From NCBI RefSeq assembly GCF_001307315.1, contig NZ_LGUC01000001.1, positions 2,108,001 through 2,172,000 of the forward strand: a stretch of 64,000 nt of DNA, given 5' to 3'. This stretch comes from Halolamina pelagica (GTDB taxonomy: Archaea > Halobacteriota > Halobacteria > Halobacteriales > Haloferacaceae). The translations under genes and the position numbers were made by a program. Within the stretch, counting starts at the first letter, position 1. The number at the start of each line of letters is the position of its first letter. A model generated the notes under the pieces. That model worked only from the letters and a program-made list of their open reading frames with translations, ran no database searches and was not told the origin of the DNA. Of this stretch, positions 17,384 through 25,208 are shown piece after piece.

Positions 17384-18916
17384 TTAGGCCGAGATGAAGG
17401 GGTTCGTCGGCTCCGCGTTGTGGCGGCACTGGACCGCGGCGAAGTCGAAGTCGAAGCTGACCGAGTCGCTCTGGATCTCGTTGCCCACCTCGGGGTCGAT
17501 CGACCACTCGAACGCCACGCAGTGGGTGCCGGGGTGGAAACAGATCTCGTTCGTCGTCGCGCCGCCCAACAGCGGCGCCGGGTCGAGCGCGATCCCGTCG
17601 GCGAACGCGTCGCCGAACTCCCCGAGCGTGCCCTCGAACAGCACCTCCTCGGCGACCACGATGGTTTGGAGGATGGAGTCGAAGATATCGACCGCAGCGG
17701 TCGCGAACGAGGCGTCGGCGCTCTGGTAGTAGTCGGTGCCGTCGCCGTCGCCGGCGGTGGTGGTGGTGGTGGAGCCGGCCATGTCTCGGAGGAGCTGGGG
17801 CTCGCCGTCGCCCGCATCGTTGATGTCGATCATCACGATCCGGGTGCCCTCGGATTTCGCGGCGTTTGCCGCGGCGAGTTCGTCGATGTTCGAGTCGAAC
17901 TGCTCGCCGTCGGTCAGGACGACCAGCACGGGCTGGGCGCCGCTGCGGCCGTTGTTCTGCAGGAAGTCGTTACCCGCCTGCACCGCGAGTCCGAGCGCGG
18001 TGCCACCGACGCCCTCCGCGGCGGCGTCGACGCTCCCCACGGCGGTGTCGAACGTCGACTCGTCGTTCGTCGGTGCGAGCGCGATGCCCACGTCGTCGCC
18101 GGCGGGGGTGTCGTCGCCGATGTAGTCCTCGTTGCCGAAGGTGAACAGACCCATTTCCACGTCGGCGGGGCTGGCGAACGCGGTGTCGCCGAACGCCTCG
18201 ATGGCGTCTTTGGCGACGGCGATCTTCGTCGTCGTCCCGCCGCTACCGTCGTCGATGACGCCGCCGTTGCCGGCGTACTCCATCGAGCCGGAGATGTCCT
18301 GCACCACCAGCACGTCGGCCAGGCCGGTGTTCTCGTCGTACGTGTTCGAACAGTCCTCGTCGTACCACATCCGCACGTCGATGAGCTCGGAGAGTTCGCC
18401 GGCGTCGAGAGTGGAGTCGACTTCGGCCTCGGGCTCGGTCAGCCCGTTCTCGGCGTCCGCCCCCACGTTGCCACGGAAGAAGACGTGCGCGGGGTTGTCA
18501 CAGATGTGGAAGCTCATCGTGACCTCGCCGTAGTCACCGGGCTTCACGTCGTCGAGGTCGAACACCGGCATCGCCTCGCCGTCGATGAGGCCCTCAGTGT
18601 CACAGGCGAACCCGAGGTCCGCACGTTCCTCCCAGGTCAGCGGGCCGTCCATCGCCTCGCCGTACTGATCGATCAGCTGCTGTTCGCTCGGCGCCTGGCC
18701 GATCAGCTCCGTGCCGTTGGGGCCGTCGTAGCTCGCCTTGTAGTCGAGCTTCAGGTCGAGCGTGCCGGCCTCCAGCGTGTTGCCGCTGAAGGATTCAGTG
18801 TCGCTGAAGTAGGCAGTGGTGCCGAGGCCCGCGCCCGCGGAGGCGAGGCCGACGGCGCCCATGCCGGCGAGGATCTGGCGTCGAGTCGTGTTGTACCGTT
18901 TCTTGTCTTGGCTCAT
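17384..18916 (-). CDS. SipW-type TasA-like protein with inserted von Willebrand A domain
   Basis: A 510-residue protein. Residues 1-60 combine a Tat motif (TTRRQILAGMGAVGLASAG) with the SipW-cognate pattern TTAYFSDTESFSGNTLEAG. The TasA-like block FDLDDVKPGDYGEVTMSFHI spans 119-138. A vWA domain occupies about 201-421, with MIDAS residues D207, S209, S211 (DISGSM) and D336 (LTDGE). The TasA-like fold resumes with GEFGDAFADGIALD and ends CVAFEWSIDPEVGNEIQSD...AVQCRHN (466-500). Conserved Cys at 139, 189, 459, 466 and 497 could form disulfides. Predicted surface-exposed, with metal-dependent ligand binding. Confidence 0.8.
   Translation of the reverse strand: MSQDKKRYNTTRRQILAGMGAVGLASAGAGLGTTAYFSDTESFSGNTLEAGTLDLKLDYKASYDGPNGTELIGQAPSEQQLIDQYGEAMDGPLTWEERADLGFACDTEGLIDGEAMPVFDLDDVKPGDYGEVTMSFHICDNPAHVFFRGNVGADAENGLTEPEAEVDSTLDAGELSELIDVRMWYDEDCSNTYDENTGLADVLVVQDISGSMEYAGNGGVIDDGSGGTTTKIAVAKDAIEAFGDTAFASPADVEMGLFTFGNEDYIGDDTPAGDDVGIALAPTNDESTFDTAVGSVDAAAEGVGGTALGLAVQAGNDFLQNNGRSGAQPVLVVLTDGEQFDSNIDELAAANAAKSEGTRIVMIDINDAGDGEPQLLRDMAGSTTTTTAGDGDGTDYYQSADASFATAAVDIFDSILQTIVVAEEVLFEGTLGEFGDAFADGIALDPAPLLGGATTNEICFHPGTHCVAFEWSIDPEVGNEIQSDSVSFDFDFAAVQCRHNAEPTNPFISA
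18738..18901 (-). repeat. 164-bp near-identical segment, copy 1 (signal peptide region)
   Basis: This segment matches 20845-21008 with only two base differences and no gaps. It covers the coding region from KRYNTTRR to LDLKLDYK. Outside it the two genes diverge strongly. Confidence 0.85.
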
Positions 18917-18927
18917 GGTTGTGAATC

Positions 18928-18946
18928 GCTCGCGACAGTCGCGAGC
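18928..18946 (-). other. Hairpin just upstream of the second vWA gene
   Basis: GCTCGCGA-CAG-TCGCGAGC forms a perfect 8-bp stem with a 3-base loop, 11 bases before the ATG at 18914-18916. It could mask the start region, stabilise the 5' end after RNA processing, or act as an operator. Confidence 0.4.
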
Positions 18947-19031
18947 TACGACCCGGAGACGGAGTCGAACCGTCGAGGCGGGCGTCGGGTGCCCGCTTCG
19001 CCGGCCGGGTCAGTGGGTTCGGCGTCGTCGC

Positions 19032-21023
19032 TTACTCGACGCTGATGTCGAAGGCTACGTCCTCGTCGCCGCCGGGGAAGTCGCCCTGGATGTCGACGGT
19101 CACGTCGCCGCGGATCTCGAAGGCGTCGGCCACGTCGGCCGCAGCCGTCTCCACGACGAGGTAGCTGACCTCGCGGTCGCCGTCGTCGTTGGCGGTAGCG
19201 TCGTCGTTGCTCGCCGAGACCATCGCCGGTCCGTCGAGCGTGACGGCCTCGCCGGCGAGGTCCAGTTCGAGGTTCTCGACGGCGATCGTCGCCTCGTCGG
19301 CCTTGGTCGTGATGCCGAGCTTACCGTTGGCGGCCGGGACGGCGCCGCTCACACTGTTCCCGTCGAGTGTGAACGTCGCGTTACCCATGCCGTCACTGAC
19401 GTAGCTGAACGGGACCGACTGCCCGGGCGTCCAGACGTAGTTGGCCTGATCGAGGATGTTCGGCGTGGGGTTGCCGGGCGTCCCGAGCGCGACCTCCCAC
19501 GCGCCCGATGCGAGATTGTCGCCGAACCGGCCGCGGGCGAAGGCGCTCTCGATCCCCGCGTCGAACTCCTCCTGCTTCAGGAAGCCCTGGCCCGTTCGGG
19601 TGGTGATCTCGGGGGTGGGGTCGTTGTGGCGGCACTGCTCGGCATCGAAGCCGAGGTCGAACGCGATGCTGTCACTCTGGACCTGGTTGCCGACCTCGGC
19701 GGGAAGCTCCCACTCGAAGCCGATGCACTGGGTCGTCGCGCCGGGGTAACACTGCACGCCCTCGGCCTGGCGGTCACCGTCGAGGTCGATCCCGTCGGCC
19801 AGGAGGCCGAACACCTCGGCCATCGTGCCGCTGGCGATCTTCTGTTCGCCCTCCAGCACGACCTGCGCGATCTCGGCGTAGACGGTGTCGAGGTCGGCGG
19901 GGTCGGGCGCGAAGAAGGCGTCCCCGGGTGAGGAGGAGATGTCGGTCACGAGCGCGGTGTCGACGCTGTTACCCAGACCGATACCGAAGACGCGAATCCC
20001 GGCGTCCTTGGCGTCCTGGGCCGCGTCGCGAGCGTCGCCGATGTTCTCGAACCCGTCGGTCAGGACGATCATCACCTTCGAGGCGCCGCCGGTCGCGTTC
20101 GTCCCGTTGAGGAGCTCGTCCTCGGCGACGACGATGCCGCCCGCGACGTTGGTGTTGCCACCCGCGGTGTAGTTGTTGATGGCGTTCTGGACCGCGGCGT
20201 AGTCCGTGGTCAGCTCCTGGTCCAGCGAGGTGCTGGTGCTGAACGAGACTGCGGCCGCCTCGTCGGGCGAGGAGAGGTTCCCCACGAAGCTGGTGGCGGA
20301 CGACTTCAGGGCGGTCAGGTTCGCGCCGCTCATCGAGCCGGAGGTGTCGCTGACGAGGGCAACCTCCAGTTCCTGCTGCTGGCCGGTGCCAGTGGGCTCG
20401 TACACGTTGTCACAGTCTTCGTCGTACCAGACACAGACCTCAATCTCGTCGGCCAGTTCGCCGACAGCGCCGGCGTTCAGGTCGAGAGCCTCCATCTCGG
20501 CCTCGTTCATGCCGTTCTCGAGGTTGTCGTACAGCGCACCGTTCATGGTCACCCACGCGGGGTTGTCACAGATGTGGAGGCTGACCGTCACTTCGCCGGA
20601 GTCGCCGGGCTTGATGTCCTCGAGGGAGAACACCGGGATCTCGTCGCCGTTGACGAGGTACTCGTCTGCTTCCGGCGAACAGAAGTCGAACTCGTTGCTC
20701 TGTACGAGGTTCTCCCACTCGATTTCGTCTTCGGGTGTCGGCGCCTGTCCGAGGAGGTAGCGGCCGTCGCCGAGATCGGTGGCGTCGGGGTAGCCCATCG
20801 CCTGCACGTGCTCGAGACGGCCCGGGCCACCCATGTAGGTGGATTTGTAGTCGAGCTTCAGGTCGAGCGTGCCGGCCTCCAGCGTGTTGCCGCTGAAGGA
20901 TTCGGTGTCGCTGAAGTAGGCAGTGGTACCGAGGCCCGCGCCCGCGGAGGCGAGGCCGACGGCGCCCATGCCGGCGAGGATCTGGCGTCGAGTCGTGTTG
21001 TACCGTTTCGGGTTGTCGTCCAT
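19032..21023 (-). CDS. SipW-type TasA-like protein with inserted vWA domain and extra C-terminal beta domain
   Basis: A 663-residue paralogue of the 17384-18916 gene; residues 6-60 are identical between them (Tat plus SipW pattern). The TasA-like block FSLEDIKPGDSGEVTVSLHI is at 132-151. The vWA domain is at about 219-392 with MIDAS D226, S228, S230 (DTSGSM) and D323 (LTDGFE). The TasA-like fold resumes (EVFGLLADGIDLD) and closes with CIGFEWELPAEVGNQVQSD...AEQCRHN (433-467). About 195 further residues, with no close relative in the locus, look beta-rich. Start MDDNPKRYNT (ATG 21021-21023) is chosen by analogy with the paralogue. First gene of the locus. Confidence 0.82.
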   Translation of the reverse strand: MDDNPKRYNTTRRQILAGMGAVGLASAGAGLGTTAYFSDTESFSGNTLEAGTLDLKLDYKSTYMGGPGRLEHVQAMGYPDATDLGDGRYLLGQAPTPEDEIEWENLVQSNEFDFCSPEADEYLVNGDEIPVFSLEDIKPGDSGEVTVSLHICDNPAWVTMNGALYDNLENGMNEAEMEALDLNAGAVGELADEIEVCVWYDEDCDNVYEPTGTGQQQELEVALVSDTSGSMSGANLTALKSSATSFVGNLSSPDEAAAVSFSTSTSLDQELTTDYAAVQNAINNYTAGGNTNVAGGIVVAEDELLNGTNATGGASKVMIVLTDGFENIGDARDAAQDAKDAGIRVFGIGLGNSVDTALVTDISSSPGDAFFAPDPADLDTVYAEIAQVVLEGEQKIASGTMAEVFGLLADGIDLDGDRQAEGVQCYPGATTQCIGFEWELPAEVGNQVQSDSIAFDLGFDAEQCRHNDPTPEITTRTGQGFLKQEEFDAGIESAFARGRFGDNLASGAWEVALGTPGNPTPNILDQANYVWTPGQSVPFSYVSDGMGNATFTLDGNSVSGAVPAANGKLGITTKADEATIAVENLELDLAGEAVTLDGPAMVSASNDDATANDDGDREVSYLVVETAAADVADAFEIRGDVTVDIQGDFPGGDEDVAFDISVE
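20845..21008 (-). repeat. 164-bp near-identical segment, copy 2 (signal peptide region)
   Basis: Matches 18738-18901 with two mismatches. Near-identity at synonymous sites, set against strong divergence downstream, points to recent gene conversion or duplication. Confidence 0.85.
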
Positions 21024-21498
21024 TGGTGTAGTTTGGGGTTGTTCGTCTGGCTGTCTTCCCGCCCCGGCGGCGGCGTTCGTCGTTGAATTGGGCCGGGGGC
21101 CCATCGACGTACGTCCCTCCGTCGGGGGCCCACTTACTCATGGACCGCCACGCCGTTCCCGAACCGCCCCTTCGGTGCCGCAAAGCCGTTTTCGGGGCCA
21201 TATACGGGACTCGACAGGACACGCCTGCCACCCAGAGCGCCGGAGTAGGAACCGCATACCCGCTTTCCGCCGGGTCGACACCGTCGAGGCGCAGGGCGGC
21301 ACGAACACCCTTCCCGACTCGCGGGGCGACACTACCGGCGAGAGGGTCGTGCTACCCCCGAAGCAGTGGGCATCCCACGCTGGACGTGGCTCCCCGTTCC
21401 GTCGCGAGTGGCTGTCCGTGATTAGGAGTCACGGGCGCGTAGTGGGCGTGAACGCGGGGCCGTGGCGGATCACCGACGGCCGACCGCGGGTACATCCC
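21024..21498. other. 475-bp intergenic region between divergent vWA and DUF7344 genes
   Basis: I see no convincing gene here. It must hold the promoters of the vWA gene (minus) and the DUF7344 gene (plus). A TATA-like CATATA at 21199-21204 lies about 175 bp from the vWA start, which would imply a long leader. Open frames here are Arg/Pro-rich shadows. Confidence 0.5.
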
Positions 21499-22047
21499 AT
21501 GAGCCACACACTCACTGACTCGGAGTTCTACCGCGTACTGAGCTGTCAGCGCCGACGGCTGGCCATCGAGTTCCTCTGGGACGCAGCCGTTCCGACGCCG
21601 CTACCGGCCGTCGCCGACGCCGTCGCGGCCGTCGAGGCGGGCGTCGACCCCGCACCGCGGGCGCTCAGAGAGAGCGTCTACACCTCGCTCCGCCAGACGC
21701 ACGTCCCGACGCTCGAACGGTACGGGCTCGTCGCCGACGCGGACGGCGGCCTGCGTGCGACGCCGGCCGCCAAGCGCGTCGTCCGTCGGCTCCGTGACAC
21801 CGGCCCGTTCGGCCTGCGCTGGAGCGAGCAGTACCGCGCCATCGGCGTGCTCGGCCTCTGCAGCGTCGTCGCCGCCCTCGCCGGCGTTCCGCTGTTCGCC
21901 GCGTTCGACCCGCTTCTGCCGGCGATCGTCTCGCTGGCGGCGTACGCGGTGACCTCGGCGTACCACGCGTGGACGCTGTACCCGCGGGGCTCCCGTTCGC
22001 CGCGGGGGCTGGCCGTCGAGGAGGAGTGGGCCCCGACGCGGGCGTGA
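21499..22047 (+). CDS. DUF7344-type winged-helix protein with C-terminal membrane helices
   Basis: A 182-residue protein. Residues 5-100 form a winged-helix domain (YRVLSCQRRRLAIEFLWDA; VYTSLRQTHVPTLERYGLV; ATPAAKRVVRRL). Two hydrophobic segments follow (about 117-135 and 138-155). Such haloarchaeal DUF7344 proteins are presumed membrane-tethered regulators. It is divergent from the vWA/SipW operon and so may control it. A paralogue lies at 23178-23797. Confidence 0.75.
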   Translation: MSHTLTDSEFYRVLSCQRRRLAIEFLWDAAVPTPLPAVADAVAAVEAGVDPAPRALRESVYTSLRQTHVPTLERYGLVADADGGLRATPAAKRVVRRLRDTGPFGLRWSEQYRAIGVLGLCSVVAALAGVPLFAAFDPLLPAIVSLAAYAVTSAYHAWTLYPRGSRSPRGLAVEEEWAPTRA

Positions 22048-22111
22048 CTCGGCGATGCTGCCTCGTTCTTGCGACCGCCCGACGTGGAGCTGAAAAAGGA
22101 ACGCTGACCGA

Positions 22112-22954
22112 TCAGGCGCCGGCCTCGCCGCCGGCGATGGCGGCGTCGATCTCGAACAGCCGACTGTTACAGCTCTCGCAGGCGGCGACCAGCACCTCGT
22201 AGGAGCGACAGCACGACTCGGCGGTGTCGCTGCCGAGCGTCACGTCGCCGTCACAGGCCGGGCAGGTGTCGAGCGAGAGTCGCAGTGCGCCGAGGAGGCT
22301 CGCCCGCGTATCGGCGGGGAGCGCCCGCCACCCGCCGACACGGTCGGCGAACAGCTCGTGTGCCGCGAGATCCGTCGCAAGCGCGACCCGTGACTCCCAG
22401 CGGCCGGCAGGCTGGCCTCCGACGCGGGCGCTGTACCCTACGCCCTCCGGCTGGACGGTCACGTCGTCGGGGTCGAGCGCGAGTGTCTCCGCGAGCGCGC
22501 GAGCGAGGCGTTCGTCGCTGTCGAGTGCGGCGACGCCGTCGATGAGCGCCACCCGGGTCGCCGGCGTCAGCGCCAGGTCGCCGTCCTGGCCGTCGGTGAC
22601 GGCGCCGGCCGCACGGAGGTACGCTTCGGGGTCGATACCGCCGAGCGCGTCCCCTGTCGGCGCCTTGTCGAACCACGCGAGCACGCTGTCGGGAAGGTAT
22701 CGCTTGGTGAACGCCGGCGTCCCGGGCACCACGTACCCCCGGAGCCACGTCGTGAGCAGGCCGCCGGCGCCGACGAGCGCGCCCGTCGGCGGCGAGACGA
22801 GCCCGACCGCGACCGCCGCCGCGGCTGTCAGGCCGAGGTTCACCCCGGTACAGGGGAGACAGCGGTTCGCGCCGGTGTATGCGGGGTTTCGAAGGCGCGA
22901 GATCGCCGTGTCGATTCGGCCGCGAACGCCGCCGGTTCGATGTGTGCCGCTCAT
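22112..22954 (-). CDS. Haloarchaeal membrane protein with C-terminal zinc ribbon, unknown function
   Basis: A 280-residue protein. It has CLPC near residue 33, two hydrophobic segments (about 40-70), then an acidic mixed region. A Cys-rich end (TCPACDGD...SCC...ACESCNSRLFEID) resembles a zinc ribbon. I recognise no functional family. It sits between the two DUF7344 regulator genes, convergent with the first, so a role in the same surface system is possible but unproven. Confidence 0.6.
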   Translation of the reverse strand: MSGTHRTGGVRGRIDTAISRLRNPAYTGANRCLPCTGVNLGLTAAAAVAVGLVSPPTGALVGAGGLLTTWLRGYVVPGTPAFTKRYLPDSVLAWFDKAPTGDALGGIDPEAYLRAAGAVTDGQDGDLALTPATRVALIDGVAALDSDERLARALAETLALDPDDVTVQPEGVGYSARVGGQPAGRWESRVALATDLAAHELFADRVGGWRALPADTRASLLGALRLSLDTCPACDGDVTLGSDTAESCCRSYEVLVAACESCNSRLFEIDAAIAGGEAGA

Positions 22955-23177
22955 GACGCCTCCGTACGACAGGTAGCCTATTCAACAGGCACCGCCAGCG
23001 GGAGTAGAAGGATGTCCCTACCGTCGCAGGCAGTAGCTTACGGGCTATCGATTTGTGGGCTAGACGGCCTGAAAAGCCGGAATTCCTGCCAATCGGCGAA
23101 TGACTTATGTTGGCAACACACTACCTTCTTCTTGCCGAGTCGGCGGTCGGCCGACAAGTGGCGGAGCCAGGAACTCG

Positions 23178-23797
23178 ATGAAAGACCAACTACTAATTCA
23201 GGACGACAACGGGGTACCGGAGACGAAGGACCGTCCTACCGAAGGGGATACGTCGCTCCAACGCGACGTCGCGTACACGCTACTAAGCAGCCGGCGCCGA
23301 CGGAACGCGCTCCACGCGCTCTACGACGCCGGCGGCGAGTCGACGGTCGCCGACCTCGCCCGCCAGCTCGCTGCGTGGGAGACCGACCAGACACCAACCA
23401 CGATCAGCTCCAAGGAGCGCAAGCGCGCCTACACCGCGCTCAGGCAGACCCACCTCCCGACGCTCGCGAAACACGGCATCGTTGACTACGAGGCCAACCG
23501 CGGGACGGTTCGGGTGACCGACAGGGGCGGCGGTTCCGCCCCTACCTCTGGTCCCCGGTGGAACACGGGAACCCGCTCCTCGGAGGCGTCGCCCTCGCCT
23601 GCTCGTCGATCGTCGTCGCGCTCCTCTCCTGGCTCGGCGTCGTGCCGTTCGCGCTCCTGAGCGGCTACCAGCTCGCCGGCGTCGTCACGCTCTCGTTCAG
23701 CCTCCTCGCAGTGGGGTTCTACCTCAACTACCACCCGACGCGGATGAACCGCCTCGCGAAGCGCCACGACACGGATTACGGTTGCGACGACGACTGA
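23178..23797 (+). CDS. DUF7344-type winged-helix membrane regulator (one apparent single-base deletion)
   Basis: The repaired product is 206 residues. The N-terminal winged helix (DVAYTLLSSRRRRNALHALY; RAYTALRQTHLPTLAKHGIV) matches the 21499 paralogue and is followed by two membrane segments (PLLGGVALACSSIVVALLSW; VVPFALLSGYQLAGVVTLSF). The frame breaks at G4 23524-23527 in VTDR|GRRFRPYLWSP; one more G joins the two parts. Confidence 0.78.
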
Positions 23798-23869
23798 ACG
23801 ACACGTTCTCCGGCGGCGCGGCAGCGGTACCCAGTGTGTGCTTAATACCGCCCGACACCATCTGTCCCC

Positions 23870-24082
23870 ATGGTACCACTGTTCGGCATGATACCCGGCG
23901 GCCCGGAGTTAATTATCCTCCTCGGCATCCTCGTGTTGCTGTTCGGCGCGGAGAAGGTCCCGAAGCTCGCACGCTCCAGCGGCCAGGCGATGGGCGAGTT
24001 CAAGCGCGGCCGCGAGGAGTTGAAGGACGATCTACAGGAGACCGTCGAGGAGGAACGCGAAGCGATCACGGCGAGCGACTGA
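23870..24082 (+). CDS. tatA: TatA, twin-arginine translocase pore subunit
   Basis: A 70-residue protein with an N-terminal membrane helix (GGPELIILLGILVLLFGAEK), the FG hinge, an amphipathic helix (KVPKLARSSGQAMGEFKRG) and an acidic tail. Haloarchaea export most secreted proteins, including the RR-bearing proteins nearby, through Tat. No tatC is in the window. Confidence 0.93.
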   Translation: MVPLFGMIPGGPELIILLGILVLLFGAEKVPKLARSSGQAMGEFKRGREELKDDLQETVEEEREAITASD

Positions 24083-24255
24083 CCGACGAACCGCAGCTCG
24101 TTTTTCGACCGCCGAGCTCGCGGACGATCTGCCGACGGCTCCCGGCGTCTGCTATCCGGCGACGGATCGCGTCGCCGCGAGAAACCGACCACTGCATCGA
24201 TAGAGGTGACAGGATCGCGCTGCCACGTCGGCACGAACAACTGCTCCAACGCGCC

Positions 24256-24286
24256 TCGTGGTCGAGGCAGGGCGCCTCGACCACGA
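24256..24286. terminator. Perfect 13-bp inverted repeat downstream of rps8e
   Basis: TCGTGGTCGAGGC and GCCTCGACCACGA flank a 5-base loop (AGGGC), ending seven bases after the rps8e stop on the minus strand. It probably acts as a 3'-end stabiliser or terminator hairpin between rps8e and tatA. Confidence 0.55.
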
Positions 24287-24292
24287 CAGGCC

Positions 24293-24667
24293 TTACTCCT
24301 CGACGACGACGGCGCTGACCTGGCCGGACTGGCCGGGTCGCGAGGTGACACGCGCCGTGCCGGCGCTGGTCTCGATGACGGCGCCCTTCGTGATGATGTT
24401 CCGTCGGACGTAGTTGACGTTCGCCGGGTTCTCGGTCACGTCCTCGATCTCGGCCTCGACGGTCTCCTCGCCGTCGGCGACCTGTGCGACGTTCGTCGAG
24501 AGCGCGCGGATCTTGCGCTCGTTCCCGCGGGCGTCGACGGTGCGGAATCGCGGCTCGGCAACCGTGGTCTCGGTGGGCTCGTTACCCAGCTGGTGGCGCT
24601 TCTTCTTTCGGGATCGGACGCGTCGCCCCCCGGTTCGCTTGCGCGGAGAGGGTCCCTGGTCTTGCAT
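24293..24667 (-). CDS. rps8e: 30S ribosomal protein S8e
   Basis: A 124-residue archaeal/eukaryotic-type small-subunit protein. The start MQDQGPSPRKRTGGRRVRSRKKKR (quoted here in family form) is basic and typical, followed by GNEPTETTVAEPRFRTVDARG and NPANVNYVRRNIITKGAVIE. It binds 16S rRNA. Divergent from the DUF2240 gene across 91 bp. Confidence 0.95.
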   Translation of the reverse strand: MQDQGPSPRKRTGGRRVRSRKKKRHQLGNEPTETTVAEPRFRTVDARGNERKIRALSTNVAQVADGEETVEAEIEDVTENPANVNYVRRNIITKGAVIETSAGTARVTSRPGQSGQVSAVVVEE

Positions 24668-24758
24668 ACTCCGGGGAACGGCCAGCGAGCACTTGAAGCG
24701 TTCGACTCCCGACGGCCGCTCCGCAACGCTTAGGCCCGCCGCCACTCGGCACACGAGT

Positions 24759-25208
24759 ATGAGTCTGGAGACCACCGTCGCCGTCCCGTTCCGTCAGGAG
24801 GGGCGGGACCGACTCGGCGACGGCGAGTTCGTCGTCGCGCTCTCGCTGGATCGGGACTGGTTCTCCCCGGATCAGGCGAAACGCGTGGTCGACGTGGCGC
24901 TCGGCCGCGGGCTGCTCGAACGCGAGGACGGCGACCTGGTCGCGACGTTCGACCCCGACGGCGTCGACGTGCCCGAGGAGTTCTCCCCGGACGCCGACGT
25001 GCTGCGTGAACAGAGCGCCTTCGAGCAGGTGCTCGACCGTGTTACCGACGCCGGCGTGGAGAAACAGGCCGCCGTCGCGGGGATCAACGAACTCCAGCGC
25101 GAACTGGGGCTGACGATCGAAGCCGCCGCCGTCGTCTACGCGCGCCGGGAGGGCGTCGACGTGCGTGACGCCGCGGGTGCGGCCCGCAACTCGGTGCTGG
25201 GCGAATGA
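24759..25208 (+). CDS. DUF2240 family protein
   Basis: A 149-residue archaeal protein with two helical parts: residues 1-65, wHTH-like (FVVALSLDRDWFSPDQAKRV), and 85-149 (INELQRELGLTIEAAAVVYAR). DUF2240 is conserved in euryarchaea and has no firm function; the first part suggests nucleic-acid binding. The next gene overlaps its stop (ATGA). Confidence 0.75.
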   Translation: MSLETTVAVPFRQEGRDRLGDGEFVVALSLDRDWFSPDQAKRVVDVALGRGLLEREDGDLVATFDPDGVDVPEEFSPDADVLREQSAFEQVLDRVTDAGVEKQAAVAGINELQRELGLTIEAAAVVYARREGVDVRDAAGAARNSVLGE

